Below, piece after piece: positions 1-5,806 of a stretch of 6,211 bases of DNA. The notes below the pieces were generated by a model. That model saw only the letters and a program-made list of their open reading frames with translations. It was not told the origin of the DNA and did no database searches. The translations under genes were made by a program, and so were the position numbers. How positions within the stretch are numbered: position 1 is the first letter of the stretch; each line of letters opens with the position of its first letter. The stretch comes from Deltaproteobacteria bacterium (lineage in GTDB: Bacteria > Myxococcota_A > SURF-8): positions 1 to 6,211 of the forward strand of contig JAKQSH010000461.1 of NCBI GenBank assembly GCA_029570245.1. The letters are read 5' to 3'.

Positions 1-151
1 TCAGCAGACAGCCACCTTGAAAAACCTGAGCGCTGAATTCTTTGGCGTATGATTTTAATTGCATAAAAGCCAATAGGGAAATCTTTTTCATATAAAGTAC
101 ATTCGGAAGAAATAATTTGTTCAGTCCGACTGTTTACATTATCCTACTGTA
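1..151. other. non-coding upstream region
   Basis: No convincing coding frame is seen on either strand here, and the region is AT-rich. The only structure I find is an imperfect hairpin at 42-73: TTGGC (42-46) and TATG (48-51) pair with CATA (62-65) and GCCAA (69-73), giving nine pairs around a 10-nt loop. A T-run begins about 9 nt downstream (82-87), which is too far for a classical terminator. It may be the end of a transcription unit lying before the window or simply an AT-rich accident. Confidence 0.4.
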
Positions 152-180
152 TTGAGATTCCGGTCACTTCTGTTTATTTT
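152..180 (+). promoter_or_regulatory. candidate sigma-70 promoter of the S41 protease gene
   Basis: TTGAGA (152-157, 5 of 6 to TTGACA) is followed after exactly 17 nt by TATTTT (175-180, 4 of 6 to TATAAT). Transcription would begin near 187, leaving a 35-50 nt untranslated leader before the protease start codon. A weaker alternative is TTGTTC (117-122) with TATCCT (140-145), also spaced 17 nt. Confidence 0.45.
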
Positions 181-221
181 TACATATTCGACAGAACCGG
201 CAGAATCTGGAGCTGATTTTA

Positions 222-3200
222 ATGGAGAAACAGACAATGAAAAAAATAATCCTCGCGACAATCATCGTATTCGTCGCAGGTCTGGCGGCTACCCGCTTTG
301 TGTCCATACAGCACGAAACATCCTCCGGTATTTCAAGCGTCGGAGAATCAACGGCTTTCGCAAAAGTAAAAAATCAGGATTACGACCTGGCCTCGATAGT
401 AATCCTCACCCGTGCTGTTTCATACATCAACAACTACTATTACGACCCCAAACGGCTGGTTCCAGATGAAATGTTTGAGGAATCTCTGCAGTCTATAGCC
501 CGTGTCGTGCCTTCCATCATGGTGGATTTCGACAAAGAAAAACGCATCGTTTCGGTTATAATAGAAGACGACATGCGCAGCTTCGACTATTCTAAAATTG
601 ACACCGTATGGGACATACCCTACCTTATTGCAGACATTTTCGAGTTCATCCAGCCGCACATAAAAAACGACGACATAGACCCCAAAGATGTTGAATACGC
701 TGCAATAAACGGCATGCTGGACGTGCTTGACCCGCACAGCCTGATGATGGCGCCCAAATTGTACTCGGAACTGAAGCTGAGCACTTCCGGCTCTTTCGGC
801 GGTCTTGGCATCCAGATCGGCATCCGGGAAGGCAAACTTACCGTTATATCGCCAATCGAAGGCACTCCGGCATGGCGCGCCGGGATAAAAGCTCTTGATC
901 AGATCGTGCGCATAAACGATCAGTCAACCGTCAACATGTCACTCGAAGAAGCGGTAGGGCTCATGCGCGGCGATCCGGGAACTCCCTGTAAAATCGCCAT
1001 CATGCGCGAAGGACTTACCGAAGCGCGCACATACGAAATCATCCGCGACATCATAAAGGTTCAAAGTGTGGCGCACAAGCTCATGCCCGACCAGACCGCC
1101 TATATCCGACTGACGAATTTCCAGGCCAACACTGCCGACGACATGCGCAAAGCTCTGCTCGAAATGAAAAAACAGGGCGGAATCAAGCGCATAATTCTTG
1201 ACCTGCGCGGCAATGCGGGCGGACTCCTTGATGCGGCAGTCAAAGTGGCCGACACTTTCCTTGATTCCGGCACAATAGTGAGTACAGTCGGAGCCAGCAA
1301 CCAGATGAAAGACAGCCGCGACGCCAGTTTCCTTGGTACGGAAGAAAATCTGCCAATGGCGGTTCTGGTCGATTCGGCCTCGGCATCAGCGGCGGAAATC
1401 GTCGCCGGAGCGCTCAAAAACAACAACCGCGCAATTCTTATCGGAGACAAAACATTCGGCAAAGGTTCGGTTCAGATTCTCTACGACATGGACGACGGCT
1501 CGGCCTTGAAGCTCACTGTTGCCCAGTATCTGACTCCCGGCGACGTGTCCATTCAGTCGGTAGGTGTCATACCCGATTTGCAGTTGATGCCGATTTACAT
1601 CGAAGACGACATGATCGACTTTTACAACAGCGATGAAATACGTCGCGAAAGCACACTGAAAAAACATCTGGTGCATGAGGCGACCATTGTCGAAAAGCCC
1701 TTCGACCTTATAGGATACCTCTATGTCAAAGAAAGAGACGATTTCAAGCCGGAGGAAGGCAAGAGCGAAAGCGCCTTTACCGAAGATTTCATTGCACAAT
1801 TCGCATTCAGGCTTCTCAAGAACCTGGGCGACACCAGCCGCCGTGAAATAATGCTTCAAAAATCGGTAACTTACCTTAATGACGTAAGAAAAACAGAAGA
1901 AGACGCTGTAGAGAAAAAAATGGCGAAGTTCGGTATCGACTGGACAAGTGCAGCGGCGCCCAAAGATAAAACTCCGAAGGCCGAAATCAGCGTCAGGGTT
2001 AGCCCACAAGAAACAATGGCTGCCGGAGAAAAAGTGGAAATAACCGTAAGCGTCAAAAACACAGGAGATTCGGCCTTTTCAAGACTCTGGGCCAGTACGA
2101 CTTCCGATTATTACCTTTTCGACGGCATGGAGTTTTTCTTCGGCAAAGTGCTGCCCGGACAGTCAAAAGAGTACACTTTCAAGCAGGAAGTTCCCAAAGA
2201 CGCGCTTGACCGCATAGATGAGACCGAATTCAAATTCAAAGGCGATTACGACTACACGCCGGAAGCATTCAAGCACGAATTCAAAGTTTCGGCACTGCCG
2301 CGTCCTTCTTTTGCATTCAACTACCATATAATCGACGAAATCGGCAACGGTGACGGTCGAATTCAGAAAAACGAAACCGTTGAACTTGTGGTGGATGTCT
2401 TCAACGTCGGCGAAGGCACAGTCGAAGAAGGTCTGGCTCTGCTGCGCAACGAGGAAAACCTCAAAGGCGTTTTCATCACCGACGGGCGAGTTGATCTTGA
2501 GCCGATGGGACCGGAAGAATCCAGCGAAATCACATTCACATTCAAGGTCAAGCCGGAACAGGAAGAAGACATCCTGCCGATGCGCCTTTCTATTATGGAC
2601 AACAAGATGCGCGAAGTTCTGTCCGAAGTGCTCTACTTCCGCATCGAAGCACCGCTGATTCTGAAACCCGCAGAAGAACAGAGCCTGGCTATAATACCGG
2701 CAGGAACTGCAATCTATGGTTCTACCGAAGAAAACGGCGCTCCAATGGTCAGCCGAACAGAAGCAGATGAAAAATTACCCATGCAGGCTGAAAGCGACAA
2801 CTGGGTAAAGGTACAATATGCAGAAGATCACATAGGATGGATTCAGAAGGACGACAGTTTCCGTCAGACAAACACGGGAGAAATCGCTGAGTTGAAACCG
2901 GTCTACTCTCACAGACCGCCGGTAATCGAAGTAATGCAACCCACCCTGCCCTTCATAACCGACGCGGCGGAAATCAAACTTACCGGCCAGGCCAGTGATG
3001 AACAGAAAGTCAGCGACATATACATTCTCAACAACGATCAGAAGGCTTTTTACAAGTCCAATCAGAACAGCTCGAACATCAATTTCCTGGCATTCGATTC
3101 TAAGGTCAAACTTGAAGAGGGCATTAACCATATCGAAATAGTTGCAAGAGAAAGCAAAGACCTGTACAGCGTTAAAACGATCGTGGTTTTCAGAAAAAAA

Positions 3201-3257
3201 AGCGCCGACACGGCGACTGCCGAAGCAGAAAGAGGCCATCTGGACATGACAGACTGA
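222..3257 (+). CDS. S41 carboxy-terminal processing protease with long beta-domain C-terminal extension
   Basis: Serine endopeptidase of the CtpA/CtpB/Prc family, which trims or degrades proteins in the cell envelope from their C-terminus. Numbering is from the first ATG, 1011 residues. Residues 6-27 form one hydrophobic segment after two lysines, a signal peptide or membrane anchor. Residues 50-185 are a helical N-terminal region ending in the family-typical INGMLDVLDPHS (162-173). The PDZ domain spans about 190-265, with binding loop GGLGIQIG (193-200). The catalytic domain spans about 283-455 and contains LDLRGNAGG (326-334). By alignment to Bacillus CtpB, Ser389, Lys414 (FGKG) and Gln418 form the active site, so the enzyme looks active. 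Usual family members have 400-550 residues. Here two related beta-sandwich domains (about 588-692 and 697-808), an SH3b-like domain (about 815-880) and an Ig-like domain (about 897-990) follow. From memory this resembles the MXAN_5808-type proteases. ATG 222 and ATG 237 each have GGAG 9 nt upstream; the 237 start gives a cleaner MKK signal sequence. Confidence 0.95.
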   Translation: MEKQTMKKIILATIIVFVAGLAATRFVSIQHETSSGISSVGESTAFAKVKNQDYDLASIVILTRAVSYINNYYYDPKRLVPDEMFEESLQSIARVVPSIMVDFDKEKRIVSVIIEDDMRSFDYSKIDTVWDIPYLIADIFEFIQPHIKNDDIDPKDVEYAAINGMLDVLDPHSLMMAPKLYSELKLSTSGSFGGLGIQIGIREGKLTVISPIEGTPAWRAGIKALDQIVRINDQSTVNMSLEEAVGLMRGDPGTPCKIAIMREGLTEARTYEIIRDIIKVQSVAHKLMPDQTAYIRLTNFQANTADDMRKALLEMKKQGGIKRIILDLRGNAGGLLDAAVKVADTFLDSGTIVSTVGASNQMKDSRDASFLGTEENLPMAVLVDSASASAAEIVAGALKNNNRAILIGDKTFGKGSVQILYDMDDGSALKLTVAQYLTPGDVSIQSVGVIPDLQLMPIYIEDDMIDFYNSDEIRRESTLKKHLVHEATIVEKPFDLIGYLYVKERDDFKPEEGKSESAFTEDFIAQFAFRLLKNLGDTSRREIMLQKSVTYLNDVRKTEEDAVEKKMAKFGIDWTSAAAPKDKTPKAEISVRVSPQETMAAGEKVEITVSVKNTGDSAFSRLWASTTSDYYLFDGMEFFFGKVLPGQSKEYTFKQEVPKDALDRIDETEFKFKGDYDYTPEAFKHEFKVSALPRPSFAFNYHIIDEIGNGDGRIQKNETVELVVDVFNVGEGTVEEGLALLRNEENLKGVFITDGRVDLEPMGPEESSEITFTFKVKPEQEEDILPMRLSIMDNKMREVLSEVLYFRIEAPLILKPAEEQSLAIIPAGTAIYGSTEENGAPMVSRTEADEKLPMQAESDNWVKVQYAEDHIGWIQKDDSFRQTNTGEIAELKPVYSHRPPVIEVMQPTLPFITDAAEIKLTGQASDEQKVSDIYILNNDQKAFYKSNQNSSNINFLAFDSKVKLEEGINHIEIVARESKDLYSVKTIVVFRKKSADTATAEAERGHLDMTD

Positions 3258-3270
3258 CGTAATGCCTGTC

Positions 3271-3296
3271 CCGACTGAGACAGCATCGGATTTTTT
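3271..3296 (+). terminator. rho-independent terminator after the S41 protease gene
   Basis: CCGACTG (3271-3277) pairs with CAG (3281-3283) and TCGG (3286-3289) around an AGA loop, with a two-base CA bulge on the 3' side. The stem is followed by A and six T. It starts 13 nt after the protease stop codon. An alternative stem, TGCCTGTC (3263-3270) with GACAGCA (3279-3285) and one bulged C, would exclude it. The stem is short, so efficiency may be moderate. Confidence 0.6.
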
Positions 3297-3298
3297 CC

Positions 3299-3327
3299 TT
3301 GATTAGCATTTTTTTAGTGGCCATAAT
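3299..3327 (+). promoter_or_regulatory. candidate sigma-70 promoter of the hpf leader and gene
   Basis: TTGATT (3299-3304, 4 of 6) is followed after 17 nt by CATAAT (3322-3327, 5 of 6 to TATAAT). Transcription would begin near 3334, just downstream of the protease terminator. The hpf gene would then be its own unit with a 5' leader of about 206 nt. Confidence 0.55.
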
Positions 3328-3333
3328 GGAATT

Positions 3334-3539
3334 GATGCTTATCTTTTAATCAGGAAGTTGTATTTACCTGAGGATGTTTTTATTGCATGTGGAGCTTATG
3401 AATTGACCCTTTCCATCCTGCCTGGTCGAAAAACTGAATTAAAGCGGGATGTTTCTGGGGGCTGCGGCGCAAGCCCGGTCGTTTGTGGAATCTTCCGAAA
3501 GTCCTACCAACTTATCAACCCACAAAGGGGAGGAACGCA
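3334..3539 (+). ncRNA. candidate structured 5' leader RNA upstream of hpf
   Basis: About 206 nt lie between the predicted transcription start and the hpf start codon, and they hold more complementarity than expected of plain spacer. AAGTTG (3355-3360) can pair with CAACTT (3508-3513) to close a domain. CATCCTGC (3414-3421) pairs with GCGGGATG (3444-3451) with one G-U; its first six bases could instead pair with AGGATG (3371-3376). GGGCTGC (3459-3465) pairs with GC-A-AGCCC (3469-3476) around GGC with one bulged A. GGA(AT)CTT (3487-3494) pairs with AAGTCC (3499-3504) around CCGA. TCCTACC (3502-3508) can alternatively pair with most of the Shine-Dalgarno stretch GGGAGGA (3528-3534). No convincing reading frame is present. 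A structured raiA RNA motif of roughly 200 nt is known upstream of raiA genes in Firmicutes and Actinobacteria. I cannot show homology by eye, so class membership is a hypothesis. Confidence 0.4.
3527..3533 (+). promoter_or_regulatory. ribosome binding site of hpf
   Basis: GGGGAGG lies 6 nt before ATG 3540 and decides that start. A longer frame beginning with TTG at 3483 would add 19 residues unlike the family and has no such site, so it is rejected. The site can be partly masked by TCCTACC (3502-3508). Confidence 0.8.
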
Positions 3540-3860
3540 ATGAATCTGAACATTCGATTCAAAGGTTTTGATTCCAGCGAGCAAATGAAGAATTACGTTG
3601 AAGAAAAAGTTGAAAAGCTGAATAAATTCATTCCGCCTACCGTTACTCTCACTGTAGCCCTGACCGATGAGGAACCGCGCAAAACGGCAGAATTCACTTT
3701 CCATCATCAGGGCATAAACTATGTCGCGAAACAGACCTGCGAGAACATGTTTCAGTCAATAGACGACTCCGTGGACAAGCTGGTAAGACAGCTTGAAAAG
3801 AACAAGAGCAAAAAAATCAACCGCTCCGATTCCATCAAAAACATCGAGCCGGAGCTGTAA
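3540..3860 (+). CDS. hpf: short-form ribosome hibernation promoting factor (HPF/RaiA/YfiA family)
   Basis: Cytoplasmic protein of 106 residues that in characterised relatives binds the 30S decoding region, where mRNA and tRNA sit, and holds ribosomes inactive in stationary phase or stress. The sequence begins MNLNIRFKGFDSSEQMKNYV and follows the family pattern throughout: strand one, a helix with the repeated EEKVEKLNKF pattern (residues 20-29), the strand VTLTVALTDE (34-43), a strand carrying TAEFTFHHQG (48-57), and a second helix with FQSIDDSVDKLVRQLEKNKSK (70-90), the classical DxxxDKLxRQLxKxK signature. A short polar tail of about 15 residues follows. The length matches E. coli HPF (95) and YfiA (113). 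The C-terminal dimerisation domain of long HPF (about 180 residues) is absent, so dimer formation would need another factor or not occur. It appears monocistronic, between a promoter with a long leader and a strong terminator. Confidence 0.95.
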   Translation: MNLNIRFKGFDSSEQMKNYVEEKVEKLNKFIPPTVTLTVALTDEEPRKTAEFTFHHQGINYVAKQTCENMFQSIDDSVDKLVRQLEKNKSKKINRSDSIKNIEPEL

Positions 3861-3880
3861 CAATTTAATATCGCAACAGA

Positions 3881-3909
3881 AAGCCCGCTTCAACCGAAGC
3901 GGGCTTTTT
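3881..3909 (+). terminator. rho-independent terminator after hpf, possibly bidirectional
   Basis: AAGCCCGCTT (3881-3890) pairs perfectly over ten bases with AAGCGGGCTT (3897-3906) around the loop CAACCG, and the T-run continues to 3909. It starts 20 nt after the hpf stop. The convergent acyltransferase gene ends 22 nt further on; read on the minus strand the same hairpin is followed by TTTCTGTT, so it could also stop that transcript, less efficiently. Confidence 0.9.
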
Positions 3910-3930
3910 ATACGCAGAAAATACGGTTTT

Positions 3931-4788
3931 TCAGCCAACCAGCGGCAACTTGCGACGATAGCTGGCGGCGGTGAGTTTCTCCTGCAGAGCGCCGGTTACG
4001 GCGTTGTACAAGGCGTCAATCTTCTCTTCCATGGTGTTAAGACCCTTGCAGACTTCTTCCGGGTAGATAGGATCGCAGACTTCGATTTCGGTTTTGGCCG
4101 GCAGCGGCAGATGGAAGAAGGGGCCGACCAGTATGCCCCATGGCAGAGCCAGCGACACGGCGCAGGTCTTGGAGCGGAAAAGCTTGTCGGTGTGTAAGAG
4201 CTTTGCCAGCTTTTCACCCTTGGAAAGAACAATAAAAGTTTCCTGACCGCCGATGCTGGCCAGTGGAACGATGGGAACATTGTGCTTGAGGGAAACTTTG
4301 GTAAAGCCCTTGTGTCCGCCGAAGTCAACCTTGAAACGGTCTTTAAATGTGCGGAAAGCCTCATAATTACCGCCGGGAAACACCAGCAGCTTGCGCCCGT
4401 TGGAAAGAATGGTGTCGGAACTTTCGTAGCTGGCACGCATGGCTCCACCCATCATAAGCAGATTTTTCACCAGCGGAATTGCCAGCATGGCATCGTGCGT
4501 CAGCGGATAAATCGGGTCGGCGCCGCCGGTTTTTGTGTACCATTCGGCCACAAAGAAAAACGGCTCAAGGAAAGTAATTCCGGCGTTGTGGTTGCCGACG
4601 ATCATGGCCGGACCTTCGGGAATTTTTTCAAGCCCTTCGACTGTGTAACGGAAATAGAACTTTCCGAAAGCCTTGATCGGCTCAATTAATTCGTTCACCA
4701 GATCGGCGTCGAAGTTATTGATCGAATCCGGGTCGCATTTTTTTGTGACAAGCTTTTTGGCAGATTCAGGACTGAGTATTATTTTCAT
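3931..4788 (-). CDS. lysophospholipid/MGAT-like acyltransferase
   Basis: Protein of 285 residues in the PlsC/LPLAT superfamily, which transfers a fatty acyl group to a glycerol-type hydroxyl, probably at the inner face of the membrane. Signatures in order: GLEKIPEGPAMIVGNHNAG (52-70) with the active-site histidine His67; DPIYPLTHDAM (91-101); FPGGNYEAFR (137-146); and KGFTKVSLKHNVPIVPL (160-176). The PGGxxEA form of the third motif, in place of FPEGxRS, is typical of the MGAT/DGAT2-like branch that makes neutral lipids. The usual HX4D motif is altered: the Asp position is Thr72, and the nearest acidic residue is Glu75. No clear transmembrane segment is seen, only hydrophobic patches (about 211-225). 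ATG 4788 has AGGAG 7 nt upstream, inside the end of the hydrolase gene that it overlaps by 23 nt, suggesting translational coupling. The true acceptor (diacylglycerol, monoacylglycerol, lysophospholipid or another alcohol) cannot be told. Confidence 0.85.
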   Translation of the reverse strand: MKIILSPESAKKLVTKKCDPDSINNFDADLVNELIEPIKAFGKFYFRYTVEGLEKIPEGPAMIVGNHNAGITFLEPFFFVAEWYTKTGGADPIYPLTHDAMLAIPLVKNLLMMGGAMRASYESSDTILSNGRKLLVFPGGNYEAFRTFKDRFKVDFGGHKGFTKVSLKHNVPIVPLASIGGQETFIVLSKGEKLAKLLHTDKLFRSKTCAVSLALPWGILVGPFFHLPLPAKTEIEVCDPIYPEEVCKGLNTMEEKIDALYNAVTGALQEKLTAASYRRKLPLVG

Positions 4789-5509
4789 CGAGACACTCCT
4801 TTATTTTGCTGGCGGTAAGAGTGACCTTCTCGTCGCCGCCGACATAAAAATCCATATGCTGAAAACCGGCCAGAGACACCGGAGTAACTCCATCCGGGTA
4901 CTGATTTTCGGGCGGAACCAGAAAATCACCGGCAGACTGAAGTGAAAGCTTTATCCAGTCTTTCTTCAAGGCGATTCTGTCGAGAATCGCTGCTCCGGGT
5001 TTTATGTCTCTGCAACAGGGAACCGCAACCTGAGCAAGCACGGCTACATCAGTACCCTTGAAAGGCGTACCCATGGTGATTACACCTTTAACAAGGTTAA
5101 GCACTTCCTTGCGGCCTTCTTTCTCGGCGATATCAAGAGCCAGCAGAGAAATCAGACCGCCGTTGCTGTGGCCGATAAGCCAGAGCGATTTGAGATTGCG
5201 CTCGGCCTTGGCCCACAGGATGTCTTTCAGCAGACTGCGGGCGCATTGCTCAAGCGGTGCCATATTAGCCAGCGGCCCGACATAATAGGGGAAATCGGCA
5301 GGGGCAACAACGTTGTATCCCATACCGTAAAGTTTTCGCATAAGCGGATTCATAACACTCGAAGTGCAGAAAGCTCCCGGCACGAACATAAGAGTCGCTC
5401 CCTTCTGATCCTGCGGAAATTTCAGCACTTTGTCGAATGTCGCCCTGGTCTGCAACGTCGAACCAACCAGGAAAGACGGCAGCCGTGAAATTCTTTGCAT
5501 CAGATTCAT
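4766..5509 (-). CDS. alpha/beta hydrolase, lipase/esterase-like
   Basis: Serine hydrolase of 247 residues with the alpha/beta fold, expected to cleave an ester bond, possibly of a lipid. The sequence shows TLMFVPGAFCTS (39-50) after the first core strand, which supplies the oxyanion hole; the nucleophile elbow GHSNGG (113-118) with Ser115; MGTPFKGTD (146-154), a stretch common in lipases of the PGAP1/LipA-like type; and a late acid and histidine, probably Asp195 in AGDFLVPPENQ and His218 in GFQHMDFYVG. The triad therefore looks complete. No signal peptide or transmembrane segment is evident, so it is probably cytoplasmic. The start is well set: GAGGAG (5519-5524) lies 9 nt before ATG 5509. 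It is the first gene of a two-gene unit with the acyltransferase and has its own strong promoter. The substrate is unknown; hydrolysis of an acylglycerol or acyl-ester intermediate is an inference from the neighbour. Confidence 0.85.
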   Translation of the reverse strand: MNLMQRISRLPSFLVGSTLQTRATFDKVLKFPQDQKGATLMFVPGAFCTSSVMNPLMRKLYGMGYNVVAPADFPYYVGPLANMAPLEQCARSLLKDILWAKAERNLKSLWLIGHSNGGLISLLALDIAEKEGRKEVLNLVKGVITMGTPFKGTDVAVLAQVAVPCCRDIKPGAAILDRIALKKDWIKLSLQSAGDFLVPPENQYPDGVTPVSLAGFQHMDFYVGGDEKVTLTASKIKECLDENNTQS

Positions 5510-5591
5510 AACACCCTACTCCTCAAGCAATTGATATTTCGGACGTTTTACTTACGCGTCGCCTGAAACCAGACTCATAACGCATAGCGTC

Positions 5592-5619
5592 AGTATATGC
5601 CATTTACGCAGCTTGTCAA
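5592..5619 (-). promoter_or_regulatory. strong sigma-70 promoter of the hydrolase-acyltransferase pair
   Basis: Read on the minus strand, TTGACA (5619-5614, perfect) is followed after 16 nt by TATACT (5597-5592, 5 of 6). Transcription would start near 5585, giving a leader of about 75 nt before ATG 5509. It is the best promoter match in the window. Confidence 0.7.
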
Positions 5620-5642
5620 TCGGAAAAACGCTTGAATGCACT

Positions 5643-5656
5643 ATTGTTTCGACAAT
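5643..5656. repeat. perfect palindrome in the divergent promoter region
   Basis: ATTGT-TTCG-ACAAT is a perfect inverted repeat with five-base arms. It sits 24 bases upstream of the hydrolase -35 box and about 48 bases upstream of the candidate zupT -35 box, a position suited to an operator. As RNA it would form a UUCG-capped hairpin. I do not recognise a specific regulator. Confidence 0.35.
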
Positions 5657-5704
5657 GAACGGTATTTTATCGACTGATGGCGGCAATAAATATGCTTCAA
5701 ATAC

Positions 5705-5732
5705 TTGCCAAAGGACTGTGAGTGAATAAATT
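5705..5732 (+). promoter_or_regulatory. candidate sigma-70 promoter of the ZIP transporter gene
   Basis: TTGCCA (5705-5710, 5 of 6) is followed after 16 nt by TAAATT (5727-5732, 4 of 6). The start of transcription would be near 5739, inside the palindrome at 5731-5744, with a leader of about 68 nt. Confidence 0.4.
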
Positions 5733-5744
5733 GTTCATGTACAA
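5731..5744. repeat. imperfect palindrome at the predicted zupT transcription start
   Basis: TTGTTCATGTACAA is a 14-bp palindrome with a single mismatched pair (T5735 with T5740), centred on CATG. It overlaps the 3' end of the predicted -10 box and the start site, so a bound protein would block transcription. It shares the TTGT and ACAA half-sites with the palindrome at 5643-5656, but with a 6-nt instead of a 4-nt gap. Confidence 0.35.
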
Positions 5745-5806
5745 GAAAAAATTCTGTTCCTTATGAAAGCAAAATCAAAAAATTCTCCAATCAGGAGTTG
5801 TAAATA

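Noticed and set aside
1386..2009. 207-codon open frame on the minus strand inside the protease gene
   Set aside because: It lies fully antisense to a strongly supported gene, has no recognisable domain, and its translation is low-complexity in the way expected of an antisense frame.
2775..3239. 154-codon open frame on the minus strand
   Set aside because: Antisense to the Ig-like and SH3b-like domains of the protease; no domain and no good ribosome site seen.
3483..3539. N-terminal extension of hpf from a TTG codon
   Set aside because: The 19 added residues do not fit the family, and the strong GGGGAGG sits 6 nt before ATG 3540.
3334..3539. Known metabolite riboswitch (c-di-GMP, cobalamin, glycine, TPP, ZTP types) or SRP/RNase P RNA in the hpf leader
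   Set aside because: The conserved cores that I know for these classes are not seen. A covariance-model search would be decisive.
3358..3543. 61-codon frame with TTG start in the hpf leader
   Set aside because: AGGAAG abuts the TTG without spacing, the peptide has no recognisable features, and the segment is better explained by RNA structure. A leader peptide cannot be fully excluded.
3996..4448. 150-codon minus-strand frame overlapping the acyltransferase in another phase
   Set aside because: Same strand but different phase; its Pro/Ser/Arg-rich translation is typical of an out-of-frame reading.
4282..4689. 135-codon plus-strand frame across the acyltransferase gene
   Set aside because: Antisense shadow of a gene with clear acyltransferase motifs.
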